This document shows positions 35,643 through 43,829 of a DNA stretch of 64,000 nucleotides, piece by piece; position 1 is the stretch's first letter; each line of letters starts with the position of its first letter. Source of the stretch: Bosea sp. 124. Its GTDB lineage: Bacteria; Pseudomonadota; Alphaproteobacteria; Rhizobiales; Beijerinckiaceae. A program made the position numbers and the translations under genes. The notes beneath the pieces are model-generated. The model had not been told where the DNA came from. It saw nothing but the letters and a program-made list of their open reading frames with translations, and made no database searches. The stretch is taken from positions 2,621,001 to 2,685,000 of the forward strand of contig NZ_PZZM01000001.1 of assembly GCF_003046175.1 (NCBI RefSeq), written 5' to 3'.

Positions 35643-35875
35643 GGGGTCAGTGCCTTGTGCGGGCGCGGTGACGCAGGTGTGACGGGGAAAGATTGCGCAG
35701 CTTCGTTTCCGGTTTCGGATGGTCGCTCCGTCGCCGGCGCGTTCCCCGTCGGCGCCGGATTGTGTTCGAGAGCGGTGCGCTCCACCTCATGACCAGCCTT
35801 GCGCTGCGCTGCTTCCGCCTCGGCCGAGGATAGCCGGGAGAAGCCCGACCACTGAGGCTGGACGAAACCGCTCAT
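35639..35875 (-). CDS. Small hypothetical ORF between phnK and phnL
   Basis: This 78-residue ORF runs [16 protein letters not shown].. and ends [17 protein letters not shown]. It is hydrophilic, rich in Ala, Pro, Glu and Ser, with no membrane helix or signal. I do not recognise a family. Its start overlaps the phnK stop as ATGA and its stop overlaps the phnL start as ATGA, so translational coupling on both sides supports a real gene. Standard phn operons have phnK followed directly by phnL, so this is extra. It could instead be a linker that simply keeps ribosomes moving. Confidence 0.6.
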   Translation of the reverse strand: MSGFVQPQWSGFSRLSSAEAEAAQRKAGHEVERTALEHNPAPTGNAPATERPSETGNEAAQSFPVTPASPRPHKALTP

Positions 35876-36666
35876 ACGCTGAGTACCGCCGAGGTCAGGA
35901 GCTGGGTGTAGGCGTGGTGGGGGTCGTCGAGGACCTGGTCGGTCAGGCCCTGCTCGACGACATGGCCATCCTTCATCACCATCAGCCGGTCCGTCAGGAG
36001 CCGCGCGACGGCGAGGTCGTGGGTGACGATGATCGCGGCGAGGCCGAGATCGCGCACGAGAACGCGTAGCAGATCGAGGAGGCGGGCCTGCACGGAGACG
36101 TCGAGCCCGCCGGTCGGTTCGTCCATGAAGACGAGGCGGGGCTCAGAGACCAGCACACGGGCGATCTGGAGGCGCTGCTGCATGCCGCCGGAGAACTGGC
36201 GCGGGCGGTCGTCGATACGAGAGCCTGCGATCTCGACTCGGGAGAGCCAGTCGAGCGCGCGCTCGCGAATACGGCCGTAATGCCGGTCGCCGCGATCCAT
36301 CAGCCGTTCGCCGACATTGCCGCCGGCGGTGACGTCCATGCGCAAGCCGTCGCGCGGGTTCTGGTGGACGATGCCCCAGGCGGTGCGCATCAGCCGGCGG
36401 CGCTCCTGCTCGGGCACGGAGTAGATGTCGAGCGGCGCAGGCCCGCCCCGAAACAGCACCTCGCCCTCGTCCGGCCTGTCGATGCCGGCCAGGCAGCGCA
36501 GCAGGGTCGACTTACCGGAGCCGGATTCGCCGACGATGCCGAGAACCTCGCCCGGCCAGAGGTCGAAGGAGACGCCCTTGCAGCCGATGCGCTCGCCATA
36601 GAAGCGCGAGACACCGGCGACCGAGAGCAGCGGGGCGGGATCGAGAGGCGTGACGTGGAGGGTCAT
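35872..36666 (-). CDS. phnK: C-P lyase system ABC-type protein PhnK
   Basis: This 264-residue ABC-type ATPase binds the PhnGHIJ core. Walker A is GESGSGKST, the signature FSGGMQQRL, Walker B LVFMDEPTGGLDVS and the switch His IIVTHDLAV. The NPRDGLRMDVTAGGNVGERL segment is typical of PhnK. Its start overlaps phnJ (ATGA) and its stop overlaps the small ORF. Confidence 0.95.
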   Translation of the reverse strand: MTLHVTPLDPAPLLSVAGVSRFYGERIGCKGVSFDLWPGEVLGIVGESGSGKSTLLRCLAGIDRPDEGEVLFRGGPAPLDIYSVPEQERRRLMRTAWGIVHQNPRDGLRMDVTAGGNVGERLMDRGDRHYGRIRERALDWLSRVEIAGSRIDDRPRQFSGGMQQRLQIARVLVSEPRLVFMDEPTGGLDVSVQARLLDLLRVLVRDLGLAAIIVTHDLAVARLLTDRLMVMKDGHVVEQGLTDQVLDDPHHAYTQLLTSAVLSV

Positions 36667-37607
36667 GATTTACTCTCCCCGACCAATCCGTTCGCGGCGG
36701 CATCCCCCAGCATCGCGCCGCGATGGCCGGCCTCGCGGCGCGTTTCGCAATGATGGCTATCGGAGCAGACGAACATGCGAGAGCCCTCGTCGTCGATCAC
36801 GACCTCGTCGAGATAGGAATCGATCGCGGCGCAGAGCGCGCAGGGCTCGGCCCAGCTCTGGATGCGGAACGGATGGTCCTCGAAATCGAGACTGCGGACG
36901 CTCGTATGCGGCGGCAGGGCATAGATGCGCTTTTCGCGGCCGGCTCCGAAGAGTTGAAGTGCCGGCGACATGTGCATCTTCGGGTTGTCGAATTTCGGGA
37001 TCGGCGAGGGCGCCATCACGTAGCGGTCGTTGACCATGACCGGATAGTCATAGGTCTTGGTGATCTCGCCATAGCGGGCGATGTCCTCGTAGAGCTTGAC
37101 CTGCATCAGCCCGTATTCGGCCCAGGCGTGCATCTTGCGGGTCTCGACCTCGCGCGGCTCCAGACGGCGCAGCGGCTCTGGCGTCGGCACCTGATAAACC
37201 ATGATCTGGCCGGCCGTGAGCGGCGCCTCCGGGATGCGGTGGCGGGTCTGGATGATCGTGGCCTCATCCGTCGCCTCGGTGGTGCGGGCCTGCGCCGTCT
37301 TCTCGAAGAAGCGGCGGATCGAGACAGCGTTGGTGGTGTCGTCGGCGCCCTGGTCGATCACCTTGAGCGTGTCGGCCGGACCGATGATCGCGGCCGTGAC
37401 CTGGATGCCGCCGGTGCCCCAGCCGCGGGCGAGCGGCATTTCACGCGAGCCGAACGGCACCTGATAACCCGGTACCGCCACGGCCTTGAGCAGGGCACGG
37501 CGGATCATCCGCTTGGTCTGCTCGTCGAGATAGGCATAGTTGTAGGTCGGGCGTGTGTTGTCGATGGAACTGGCCTCGTTGCCCGGCGGGGTCTGATGGA
37601 CGGTCAT
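36663..37607 (-). CDS. phnJ: Alpha-D-ribose 1-methylphosphonate 5-phosphate C-P lyase
   Basis: This is the radical-SAM enzyme that breaks the carbon-phosphorus bond and releases methane from methylphosphonate. It is 314 residues, starting MTVHQTPPGNEASSI. The cluster cysteines lie in EPCALCAAIDSYLDEVV and FVCSDSHHCETR (Cys-x2-Cys then a distal Cys). The glycine-radical loop region is RGWGTGGIQVTA. I reject the longer frame to 37823: the ATG at 37605-37607 overlaps the phnI stop (ATGA). Confidence 0.96.
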   Translation of the reverse strand: MTVHQTPPGNEASSIDNTRPTYNYAYLDEQTKRMIRRALLKAVAVPGYQVPFGSREMPLARGWGTGGIQVTAAIIGPADTLKVIDQGADDTTNAVSIRRFFEKTAQARTTEATDEATIIQTRHRIPEAPLTAGQIMVYQVPTPEPLRRLEPREVETRKMHAWAEYGLMQVKLYEDIARYGEITKTYDYPVMVNDRYVMAPSPIPKFDNPKMHMSPALQLFGAGREKRIYALPPHTSVRSLDFEDHPFRIQSWAEPCALCAAIDSYLDEVVIDDEGSRMFVCSDSHHCETRREAGHRGAMLGDAAANGLVGESKS

Positions 37608-38785
37608 TCCGCGGCCTCCGGCAGGGCTTCGTTCTCGCGGGCGAGGCGCTCCTCGCGCTCGCGGCGGATGCGGCGGATCAATTCGAGTTCGCCCTGGAAA
37701 TCGACATAGTGCGGCAGCTTGAGATGTTCGACGAAGCCCGCCGCCTCGACATTGTCGGAGTGGTAGAGCACGAACTCGTCCTGCTGCGCGGGATAGGTCG
37801 CGGCCTCGCCGAACTCGCGGCATTTGAGCGCCCGGTCGACCAGCGACATCGACATCGCCTTGCGCTCGCTATGGCCGAAGGAAAGGCCGTAGCCGCGGGT
37901 GAATTGCGGCGGGACATCCTTCGAACCGGCGAACTGGTTGACCATCTGGCACTCGGTCAGGGTGATCTCGCCAAGATCGACCGCAAAGCCGAGTTCCTCG
38001 GGGACGAACTCGACCGCGACCTCGCCGACCCGGATCTCGCCGACGAAGGGATGGCTGTTGCCGAAGCCGCGCTGGACCGAATAGCCGAGCCCGAGCAGGA
38101 AGCCCTCGTCGCCGCGCGCCATCGCTTGCAGGCGGACGTCGCGGTCGGCTGGAAACGAGATGGGCTCGCGGGTCAGGTCGAAGGGGCGGGCATCGCCCTC
38201 GGGCGGCACCTCCGGCTCCATCAGGCCTTCGGCGCCGAGGATGTCGGGCACGCGCGGCATGTGGGAGTCGAGGGGGCGAACGTCATGCTCGGGCTTGACC
38301 CGAGCGTCTCCTGACGCGGAGGCTCCCGCGTCCTCGCGTGCCGAGATGGTTGGGCCAAGCCCGAGCATGACGTTGCCGTCGTCCATCAGCGCGAAATCGA
38401 AGAGCCGGTGCGTGTAATCGTAGGTCGGCCCGAGCACCTGGCCGCCGGGCAGGTCCTTATAGGTCGCGGAGACGCGGCGGCGGATCGCCATCCTGGCCGT
38501 ATCGACCGGCTCCGACGAGCCGAAGCGCGGCAAGGTCGTGCGATAGGCCCGCATCAGGAAGGCGCCCTCGATGACGTCGCCCTGCGCCTGCTTCAGCGCC
38601 AGCGCCGCGAGATCGGGATCATAGAGCGAGCCCTCGTTCATGACGCGGGCGCAGGCCAGGCCCTGCTGCTCGCGGATCTGCGCGACCGAGATTTCGGGCA
38701 CCGCCTCATTGCCACGCCGGGCCTCGGCGACGAGATCATGCGTGGCGAGGATTGCGGCCTCGCCGCCCTTGACCGCGACATACAT
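37604..38785 (-). CDS. phnI: C-P lyase core protein PhnI with an in-frame repeat insertion
   Basis: PhnI is the nucleosidase-like core subunit that, with PhnG, H and L, transfers ribose triphosphate to the phosphonate. The frame is 393 residues, starting MYVAVKGGEAAILATH, some 25-40 longer than I expect for the family. The surplus lies between FDFALMDDG and VRPLDSHMPRV. There the DNA is a 92-base palindromic element (38281-38372) translated as about 30 residues (NVMLGLGPTIS to RVKPEHD). Conserved FTRGYGLSFGHSERKAMSM and QGDVIEGAFLMRAYRTT are intact, so it may still work. The start overlaps phnH as TGATG. Confidence 0.94.
   Translation of the reverse strand: MYVAVKGGEAAILATHDLVAEARRGNEAVPEISVAQIREQQGLACARVMNEGSLYDPDLAALALKQAQGDVIEGAFLMRAYRTTLPRFGSSEPVDTARMAIRRRVSATYKDLPGGQVLGPTYDYTHRLFDFALMDDGNVMLGLGPTISAREDAGASASGDARVKPEHDVRPLDSHMPRVPDILGAEGLMEPEVPPEGDARPFDLTREPISFPADRDVRLQAMARGDEGFLLGLGYSVQRGFGNSHPFVGEIRVGEVAVEFVPEELGFAVDLGEITLTECQMVNQFAGSKDVPPQFTRGYGLSFGHSERKAMSMSLVDRALKCREFGEAATYPAQQDEFVLYHSDNVEAAGFVEHLKLPHYVDFQGELELIRRIRREREERLARENEALPEAAE
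38281..38372. repeat. Palindromic repeat element inside phnI
   Basis: Exact 17-base inverted arms, CGTCATGCTCGGGCTTG and CAAGCCCGAGCATGACG, bound a 92-base element lying wholly inside the phnI coding frame. The interior is variable and includes its own partial palindrome. The same arm sequence recurs at 42749-42825 and, in a related form, at 30667 and 49768. The reading frame is kept through it. Confidence 0.88.
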
Positions 38786-39387
38786 CAGAAGGTCTCCGCG
38801 ATTTGCGTCGAGCGCGGCAGGCCGATGACGGCGTCCGCGTGGCTGAGCAGGAGATCGATGCCGAGCGGATAGCCGGCGTTGTTGGCCACGACCTCGGCCC
38901 AGAAGCCGCCGCGAAGGCCGGAGGGCGCGATCCGGCGCGATCCGGCGATGCCCGGGCCGGTCAACGTCACGGTCTGACCGCCCTCGAGCGCCGCGCACTG
39001 CACGATGAGCGTCGCGGAGCGGTCGGGGAACTGGTCGTTGCCGGCGTCGAAGGCCGCGAGCGCAGGTTCCGGGGACAGAGCGTCGATCACGGCGAAGGCG
39101 GCCTTGCCGGCGTCGGTCACCAGCGCCGCCCCGCAATGGAAGCGCAGCCAGGCGCCGGCCGGGCCGTCGCGCAGCGCTTCCGGCAGCCAGATCGGCGTCT
39201 CGTAGTCGGCGAGCGTCAGAAGGGCGGTCGCGGTCGCGGCCTGCAGGCCGGCGGGCGGCGCGGGGCAGTCGGCAACGACCTGCTGCGTGCCGGGCTCGGC
39301 CAAAGCGGCCAGCAGCGCGCGGAAGGCGCCTTGCGACTGGAAGACCGGGTCGGAAAAGCCCGGGCCGATCAGCGTATCCGTCGTCAT
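38785..39387 (-). CDS. phnH: C-P lyase core protein PhnH
   Basis: This 200-residue subunit belongs to the PhnGHIJ complex, a PLP-transferase-like fold without cofactor. It begins MTTDTLIGPGFSDPVFQSQGAFRALLAA. The usual AEPGTQQVV, LADYETPIWLP, FHCGAALV and GPGIAGSRRIAPSGL segments are present. It overlaps phnG and phnI by one base each (TGATG). Confidence 0.95.
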   Translation of the reverse strand: MTTDTLIGPGFSDPVFQSQGAFRALLAALAEPGTQQVVADCPAPPAGLQAATATALLTLADYETPIWLPEALRDGPAGAWLRFHCGAALVTDAGKAAFAVIDALSPEPALAAFDAGNDQFPDRSATLIVQCAALEGGQTVTLTGPGIAGSRRIAPSGLRGGFWAEVVANNAGYPLGIDLLLSHADAVIGLPRSTQIAETF

Positions 39388-39839
39388 CAGGCGCCCCTGA
39401 CCAGAGTGAAGAAATCGACCTTGGTTGCGGCCGCCTTGCGCGAGGCGAGGGCACGGGCCGCGTCCTGAAGGGTCGCGAGGTCGTCGACGGCACGATGCAG
39501 CGCACTGCCCGGAGCGTTCGCCTGCAGCCGGGCGTCGAGGATCGCGGCGAGGCGCGCCTTGCGGGCATCGCGGCCGAGCGCATAGGAAAAGCCCATCGCA
39601 CCGTCGTCGAGCCTGACGATGCAGCGCGTTACGGTCGCTTCACCGAGATTGAAGCGGCGGCCGGCACCGCCGGCGCGGCCCTCGACCATGACGGTCCCGG
39701 TCTCGGGCGCCTTGAGGACGTCATGCCGGGGAATGTCGGGGCCGACGAGGGCGGCGATCTCGGCCCGCGAGGCGCGGGCGAGGATCGCCATCCAGCGCTG
39801 ACGTGGGGTCTTCTCCGCGGTTCTTGCCGTCATCGTCAT
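39387..39839 (-). CDS. phnG: C-P lyase core protein PhnG
   Basis: This 150-residue core subunit is first in the operon. It begins MTMTARTAEKTPRQRWMAILARAS and carries RAGGAGRRFNLGEATVTRC and GFSYALGRDARKARLAAILDA, conserved in PhnG. Upstream is the 82-base gap to phnF (start taken at 39922), holding two GTCTA-type palindromes, so PhnF probably represses the operon. Confidence 0.95.
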   Translation of the reverse strand: MTMTARTAEKTPRQRWMAILARASRAEIAALVGPDIPRHDVLKAPETGTVMVEGRAGGAGRRFNLGEATVTRCIVRLDDGAMGFSYALGRDARKARLAAILDARLQANAPGSALHRAVDDLATLQDAARALASRKAAATKVDFFTLVRGA

Positions 39840-39861
39840 CCGCCGTCTGGTCGTCCGATAA

Positions 39862-39872
39862 TGTCTAGACTA
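39862..39872. promoter_or_regulatory. PhnF operator 1 (GTCTAGAC core)
   Basis: TGTCTAGACTA contains the perfect palindrome GTCTAGAC at 39863-39870. It lies about 25 bases from the phnG start in the phnG/phnF divergent gap. It shares the GTCTA/TAGAC half-sites with the second site 26 bases away and with the TATAGAC-type operator reported for mycobacterial PhnF. Confidence 0.68.
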
Positions 39873-39894
39873 TGATAGGGTGGTTGCGAGGAAA

Positions 39895-39906
39895 GGTCTA
39901 TACATT
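39895..39906. promoter_or_regulatory. PhnF operator 2 (GTCTATAC core)
   Basis: GGTCTATACATT has the core GTCTATAC, the complement of GTATAGAC, the same type as the known PhnF site. It lies between the earliest possible phnF start (39880) and the later ones, which favours a start at 39922 or 39961 and suggests autorepression. Confidence 0.65.
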
Positions 39907-39921
39907 TTGCATGACGCTTTG

Positions 39922-40695
39922 GTGACTGATGGCGGCGATCTCGCCGCGGCGGATGCGGGCATGGATGCAGGTACGGCGGACGCAGGCACGGCCTGGCGCC
40001 GGATCGCGGACGAACTCGCCGGCTCGATCGGCAAGGGCGAGTACGCGGCGGGCGACACCTTGCCAGCCGCGACCGCGCTGGCCGAACGCTATGGCGTGCA
40101 TCGCCACACGGTGCGGCAGGCCTTCCGGCATCTGGCGGAGCAGGGGCTGGTCACAGTCTCGCGCGGGCGCGGCACGCAGGTCAGCGCGCGACGCGTGCCC
40201 TATCCGCTTGGCCGGCGCGTCAGCATGCGTGCCAATCTCGGCCGGATCGGCATTGTCGGATCGAGCGCAGTGCTGAGCGGGGAAGTGCTCGAGGGCGAGG
40301 CCGAGACCTGCAAGATTTTGGGTCTCGAGCCTGGCGCGGCGCTTTGGCGCCTCGAAGGCCTGAGCCTCGCCGACGGGGTGCCGATGGGCACGGGCACGCA
40401 TTGGCTCTCGGTTGCGCGCTTTCCCGGCTTCGATGAAGCTTATCGCTCGGCGGAAGGCTCCATGACGGCCGCGCTAAAGGCCTATGGCATCGGCGACTAT
40501 GTCCGGTTGTCGACGCGGCTGACGGCGCGCCTCGCCAGCGAGCGCGAGGCGGTGCTGCTCAAGATCGATCCGGGCGCGCCGGTGATGGTGTCGGTCGCCG
40601 TCGATGCCCTGCCGGATCTGACGCCGATCCACCTCGTCAGCAGCGTCTTTGCCGGCGAGCGCATGGAGATGGTGGTCGAGCCCTTCGCGGAGTGA
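39922..40695 (+). CDS. phnF: GntR-family phosphonate operon repressor
   Basis: This is a HutC-subfamily GntR regulator. The winged helix spans WRRIADELAGSIGKGEYAAGD, then LAERYGVHRHTVRQAFRHLAEQGLV with the GRGTQV wing. The C-terminal UbiC-transcription-regulator-like effector domain starts near KILGLEPGAALWRLEGL. Divergent from phnG, it should repress the phn operon, as PhnF does. The start is unclear: GTG 39880, GTG 39922 and ATG 39961 are all in frame. 39880 would place an operator inside the gene, so I use 39922 (257 residues). Confidence 0.9.
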   Translation: MTDGGDLAAADAGMDAGTADAGTAWRRIADELAGSIGKGEYAAGDTLPAATALAERYGVHRHTVRQAFRHLAEQGLVTVSRGRGTQVSARRVPYPLGRRVSMRANLGRIGIVGSSAVLSGEVLEGEAETCKILGLEPGAALWRLEGLSLADGVPMGTGTHWLSVARFPGFDEAYRSAEGSMTAALKAYGIGDYVRLSTRLTARLASEREAVLLKIDPGAPVMVSVAVDALPDLTPIHLVSSVFAGERMEMVVEPFAE

Positions 40696-40704
40696 GCCAG
40701 GCGC

Positions 40705-40908
40705 TCAGGGCCTGCCGCCGTTCGCGACGCAGCGATCGAGATCCTTGCGCGAAACCTTGGCGTCCTTGCCGAGACCGTTCGCCTTCTGGATCGCCTCCCG
40801 GCATTGGCGGCGCGGATCGCTCGCCTCGCGCTTTGCCCATGCGGGTGCCGAGAGCAGCATGCAAGCGCTGAAGGTCACGGCGACGGCAAGAGCAATAGTC
40901 TGTTTCAC
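40705..40908 (-). CDS. Small exported protein, hypothetical
   Basis: This 67-residue ORF begins with a clear signal peptide (MKQTIALAVAVTFSACMLLS, cleavage near APAWA). A short, charged mature part follows, with two cysteines (RRQCREAIQKANGLGKDAKVS; DRCVANGGRP), likely to form one disulfide. I do not recognise a family, though small PsiF-like repeat proteins have this layout. It lies 9 bases from the convergent phnF stop and 82 bases upstream of nothing but the phnE2 end. The function is unknown. Confidence 0.6.
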   Translation of the reverse strand: MKQTIALAVAVTFSACMLLSAPAWAKREASDPRRQCREAIQKANGLGKDAKVSRKDLDRCVANGGRP

Positions 40909-40990
40909 GGGCGGCCTCCGGGTCCGATGCCAGACGCGTAGCTTCTCGCCGGCCGAAGGCGGTGTCCAGAGCTTTCCAGCTCGCCGCCGC

Positions 40991-41845
40991 TCACACCGCG
41001 CGCTGGCCGATGATCGCGAAGCGCAGCTTCGCGGAGAGGAAGTCGATCGCGGTGACGGCGGCGAGGATCAGCAGGATCAGGAAGGAGACCTGCTGCCATT
41101 CGAGCGTGCGGATGGTCTCAGCCAGATAGAGACCGATGCCACCGGCGCCGACGATGCCGATGATGGTCGAGGAGCGGGTGTTCGACTCGATGTAGTAGAG
41201 CACCTGGCTCGCGATCACCGGCAGCACCTGCGGGATCAGGCCGAAGCGGATCTCGTGCAGCTTGCCGCCGCCGAGCGAGGTCACGCCCTCGACCGGCTTG
41301 CGGTCGGCGGATTCGATCGCTTCCGAGTAGAGTTTGCCGAAGGCGCCGACGTCGCTGGTCATGATGGCGAGCATGCCGGCGAAGGGGCCGAGTCCCACGA
41401 CATTGATCCAGATCAGCGCCCAGATCAGCGCATCGACGCCGCGCACCGTGTCGAGCGAGCGTCGTGCGAGGAAATGCACGATCTTGTTGGCAACGACGTT
41501 GCGTGCCGCGATGAAGCCGAGCGGGAAGGCGAGGATCGCGGCGAGGATCGTGCCGAGGAAGGCGATCGCGATGGTCTCGAACAGCGCCTTCACGAAGATG
41601 ATGGCGCGGGCGAAGGAGCCGGGATCGGGCGGCAGCATCAGCACGACGAAGGTGCCGAGATTGGCGAAGCCCGACAGGATGCGCCAGAGCGTGACCTCGA
41701 AGGTGCTGACGCCATAGGCGAAAAGCCCGACCATGGCCGCGACGACGGCGACCGTGGTCAGCTTCGTCTTCAGCGAGCCGTCGATGGCGGCCTGGCGGCG
41801 CGCGACGAGCGCGGCCTGCTCGGCGGGGGAGAGGGCGAGGCTCAC
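40991..41845 (-). CDS. phnE2: Phosphonate ABC transporter permease (second)
   Basis: This 284-residue inner-membrane permease has about six helices and the EAA loop of PhnE proteins (AIESADRKPVEGVTSLGGGKL). The C-terminal SNTRSSTIIGIVGAGGIGLYL is a family hallmark. It starts with GTG overlapping the phnE1 stop (GTGA). The longer frame to 42811 is a read-over of the neighbour in another frame. It should form a heterodimer with PhnE1. Confidence 0.94.
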   Translation of the reverse strand: MSLALSPAEQAALVARRQAAIDGSLKTKLTTVAVVAAMVGLFAYGVSTFEVTLWRILSGFANLGTFVVLMLPPDPGSFARAIIFVKALFETIAIAFLGTILAAILAFPLGFIAARNVVANKIVHFLARRSLDTVRGVDALIWALIWINVVGLGPFAGMLAIMTSDVGAFGKLYSEAIESADRKPVEGVTSLGGGKLHEIRFGLIPQVLPVIASQVLYYIESNTRSSTIIGIVGAGGIGLYLAETIRTLEWQQVSFLILLILAAVTAIDFLSAKLRFAIIGQRAV

Positions 41846-42723
41846 TTGCCGTGCTCCAGGCTGAGGAGGGAATGACGCAGCCGCTCGGTGCCGTAGTCGA
41901 TCAGCATCACGGCGGCGATGATGAGCAGAAGGATCGCGCTGACATCGGTGAAGTAGAATTTGCGGATCGCCTCGATCAGGTCCTGGCCAATGCCGCCGGC
42001 GCCGACGAAGCCCATGATCGAGGCGCCCCGCACATTGATCTCGAAGCGCAGCAGCGAATAGCTGGCGAAGTTGGAGAGCACCTGCGGCACCACCGCGAAG
42101 CGGATGGTTTGCCACCAGCCCGCACCTGTCGCGGTCAGGCCGTCGACCGGCTTCATGTCGATGTTCTCGACGACTTCGGAGTACAGCTTGCCCATCGCGC
42201 CCATGGTGTGGATCGCGATGGCGAGCACGCCCGGCAGTGGCCCCAGCCCGAAGGCGATGACGAAGATCAGTGCGAAGACGATCTCGGGCACGGTGCGGCA
42301 GAATTCGAGAAAGCGGCGGGTCGCGAAGCGAAGCCAGCCGGACTTGCCGAGATTGGCGGCCGCGACGAAGCAGAGCAGGAAGCCACCGATCGTGCCCAGG
42401 ATCGTGCCGGTATAGGCGATCAGGATGGTCTGCCAGAGCAGTTTGAGCCAGCCCTTCCAGCCCCAGAACCATTCGGCGATGTCGGCGCCAAGGCTGTTCC
42501 AGCGCAGCACCGGCACGGTCTCGAGGATGTATTTCGGGAAGCGCCAGGCGTTCTCGACAAACTTGCCGGGATCGACCTCGGAGCCCAGCGCCGCGAGCCA
42601 GACCAGGGCTGCGAAGACGGCGGCGCCGAGCAGCGCGTGACGACGCTTGGCCGCCATGGCGCCGGCATAGGCCGCGGCATGGGCGCGAATGGCTGGGTCG
42701 TCGCGGTCGATCGCGAGGGTCAT
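41842..42723 (-). CDS. phnE1: Phosphonate ABC transporter permease (first)
   Basis: This 293-residue PhnE-type permease has hydrophobic helices (LLGAAVFAALVWLAAL and others) and EVVENIDMKPVDGLTATGAGW as the EAA loop. INVRGASIMGFVGAGGIGQDL lies near the C-terminus. It overlaps phnE2 by GTGA. A 77-base palindromic repeat sits in the 112-base gap to phnD. Confidence 0.94.
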   Translation of the reverse strand: MTLAIDRDDPAIRAHAAAYAGAMAAKRRHALLGAAVFAALVWLAALGSEVDPGKFVENAWRFPKYILETVPVLRWNSLGADIAEWFWGWKGWLKLLWQTILIAYTGTILGTIGGFLLCFVAAANLGKSGWLRFATRRFLEFCRTVPEIVFALIFVIAFGLGPLPGVLAIAIHTMGAMGKLYSEVVENIDMKPVDGLTATGAGWWQTIRFAVVPQVLSNFASYSLLRFEINVRGASIMGFVGAGGIGQDLIEAIRKFYFTDVSAILLLIIAAVMLIDYGTERLRHSLLSLEHGK

Positions 42724-42748
42724 GGACGCGGTCCGTCGCAGGAGGAAG

Positions 42749-42825
42749 CGTCATTCTCGGGCCGCGCCTGGCGCGGACCCGAGAAGCTCTTGGGAGAGAT
42801 GCTCGGATCAAGCCCGAGCATGACG
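42749..42825. repeat. Palindromic repeat between phnD and phnE1
   Basis: Outer arms CGTCATTCTCGGG and CCCGAGCATGACG (one mismatch) enclose a nested hairpin CTCGGG..CCCGAG. The outer arms match those of the element inside phnI. Placed between the binding-protein and permease genes, it may stabilise the phnD part of the message and so favour the binding protein. Confidence 0.78.
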
Positions 42826-42835
42826 TGATGGCGTC

Positions 42836-43753
42836 TTACGAGGACTTCTTCTTGCGAAGCGCGTCGACGAACTTGTTCAGCTCGATGATCGGGTCGTAGG
42901 CCTTGTTGTCGACGGCGACGAGCGGGCCCTGCTTGCCTTCGTAGATCTTGTCGAAGGCGACCTTGTCCTTGGTGTTCAGGTTCAGGACGGCGTCGCGGAT
43001 CTTCGTCTTGAGTTCGACCGGCATGTCGTTGAGATAGGCCATCGGCGAGTTCACGATCTGCTCGGACTTGTAGATGATCCGGAAATCCTCGGCCTTGACC
43101 ATGTTCTTGCGGGCCATGCGCAGGAGGTTGGATTCCTGCTCGTCGTTCCACCAGTTGGCGGCGACGTCGACGGTGCCCTGGCCGAGCGCGATGACCGCGT
43201 TCTCATGGCTGCCCGTGTAGACGACCTTGCCGAAATAGGTCTCGGGTTCGATCTTCATGCCGTCGAGCGCAAAGCGCGGGACGTTGTTGCCCGAGGTCGA
43301 GTTGGGATCGACGAGGCCGAGGTTCTTGCCCTTCAGGTCCTCGATCTTCTGATAGGGCGAGTCCTTCTTCACATAGAAGACGGAGTAGTAGCCCTTGGTG
43401 CCGTCGAGGTTGGTCTCGATGGCGAAGGCGTCGATCTTGGCGCCGGTCATCAGCGCGCGGGCGAAGGAGGAGGGGCCGTACATGCCGATATGGATGTTGC
43501 CGGCGCGCTGGCCCTCGATCAGGGCGGCATAGTCGCTGGCGATGCGCAGCGTGACCTTGGTGCCGAGCTCCTTGGCGAGGTAGTTCACGAAGGGGGTGTA
43601 GCGCTCGACGACGCCCGAAGCGTTCTCGGCGGGGATGATCGCGAAGACGATCTCGGGATATTTCGCCTTCCAGTCCTGAGCGAAGGCGGGGGCGGCGAGC
43701 GAGGCGGCGAGGCCGGCAGCCGCGAGCGTGAAGGTATGACGACGGGTCAGCAT
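42836..43753 (-). CDS. phnD: Phosphonate ABC transporter substrate-binding protein
   Basis: This 305-residue periplasmic protein has a signal peptide (HTFTLAAAGLAASLAAPAFAQ). Mature features are FAIIPAENASGVVERYTPFVNYL, GMYGPSSFARAL, the phosphonate-site serines in LVDPNSTSGNNVPRF and VYTGSHENAV. It belongs to the PhnD family. The gene lies between phnC and phnE1; the 76-base gap to phnC shows no strong signal. Confidence 0.95.
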   Translation of the reverse strand: MLTRRHTFTLAAAGLAASLAAPAFAQDWKAKYPEIVFAIIPAENASGVVERYTPFVNYLAKELGTKVTLRIASDYAALIEGQRAGNIHIGMYGPSSFARALMTGAKIDAFAIETNLDGTKGYYSVFYVKKDSPYQKIEDLKGKNLGLVDPNSTSGNNVPRFALDGMKIEPETYFGKVVYTGSHENAVIALGQGTVDVAANWWNDEQESNLLRMARKNMVKAEDFRIIYKSEQIVNSPMAYLNDMPVELKTKIRDAVLNLNTKDKVAFDKIYEGKQGPLVAVDNKAYDPIIELNKFVDALRKKKSS

Positions 43754-43829
43754 GGTTTGCTCCTGTTACAGTCGGTAATGATGGTGATCTTCAGGCTTCG
43801 GCGAAGGTGAAAGGGTCGGAGCCGCGCGC

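Noticed and set aside
37604..39601. 665-codon version of phnI reaching back through phnH
   Set aside because: The upstream part is the wrong frame of phnH. The ATG at 38785 overlaps the phnH stop and begins the conserved PhnI N-terminus.
40991..42811. 606-codon fused phnE frame
   Set aside because: The upstream half is the wrong frame of phnE1. phnE2 starts at the GTG overlapping the phnE1 stop.
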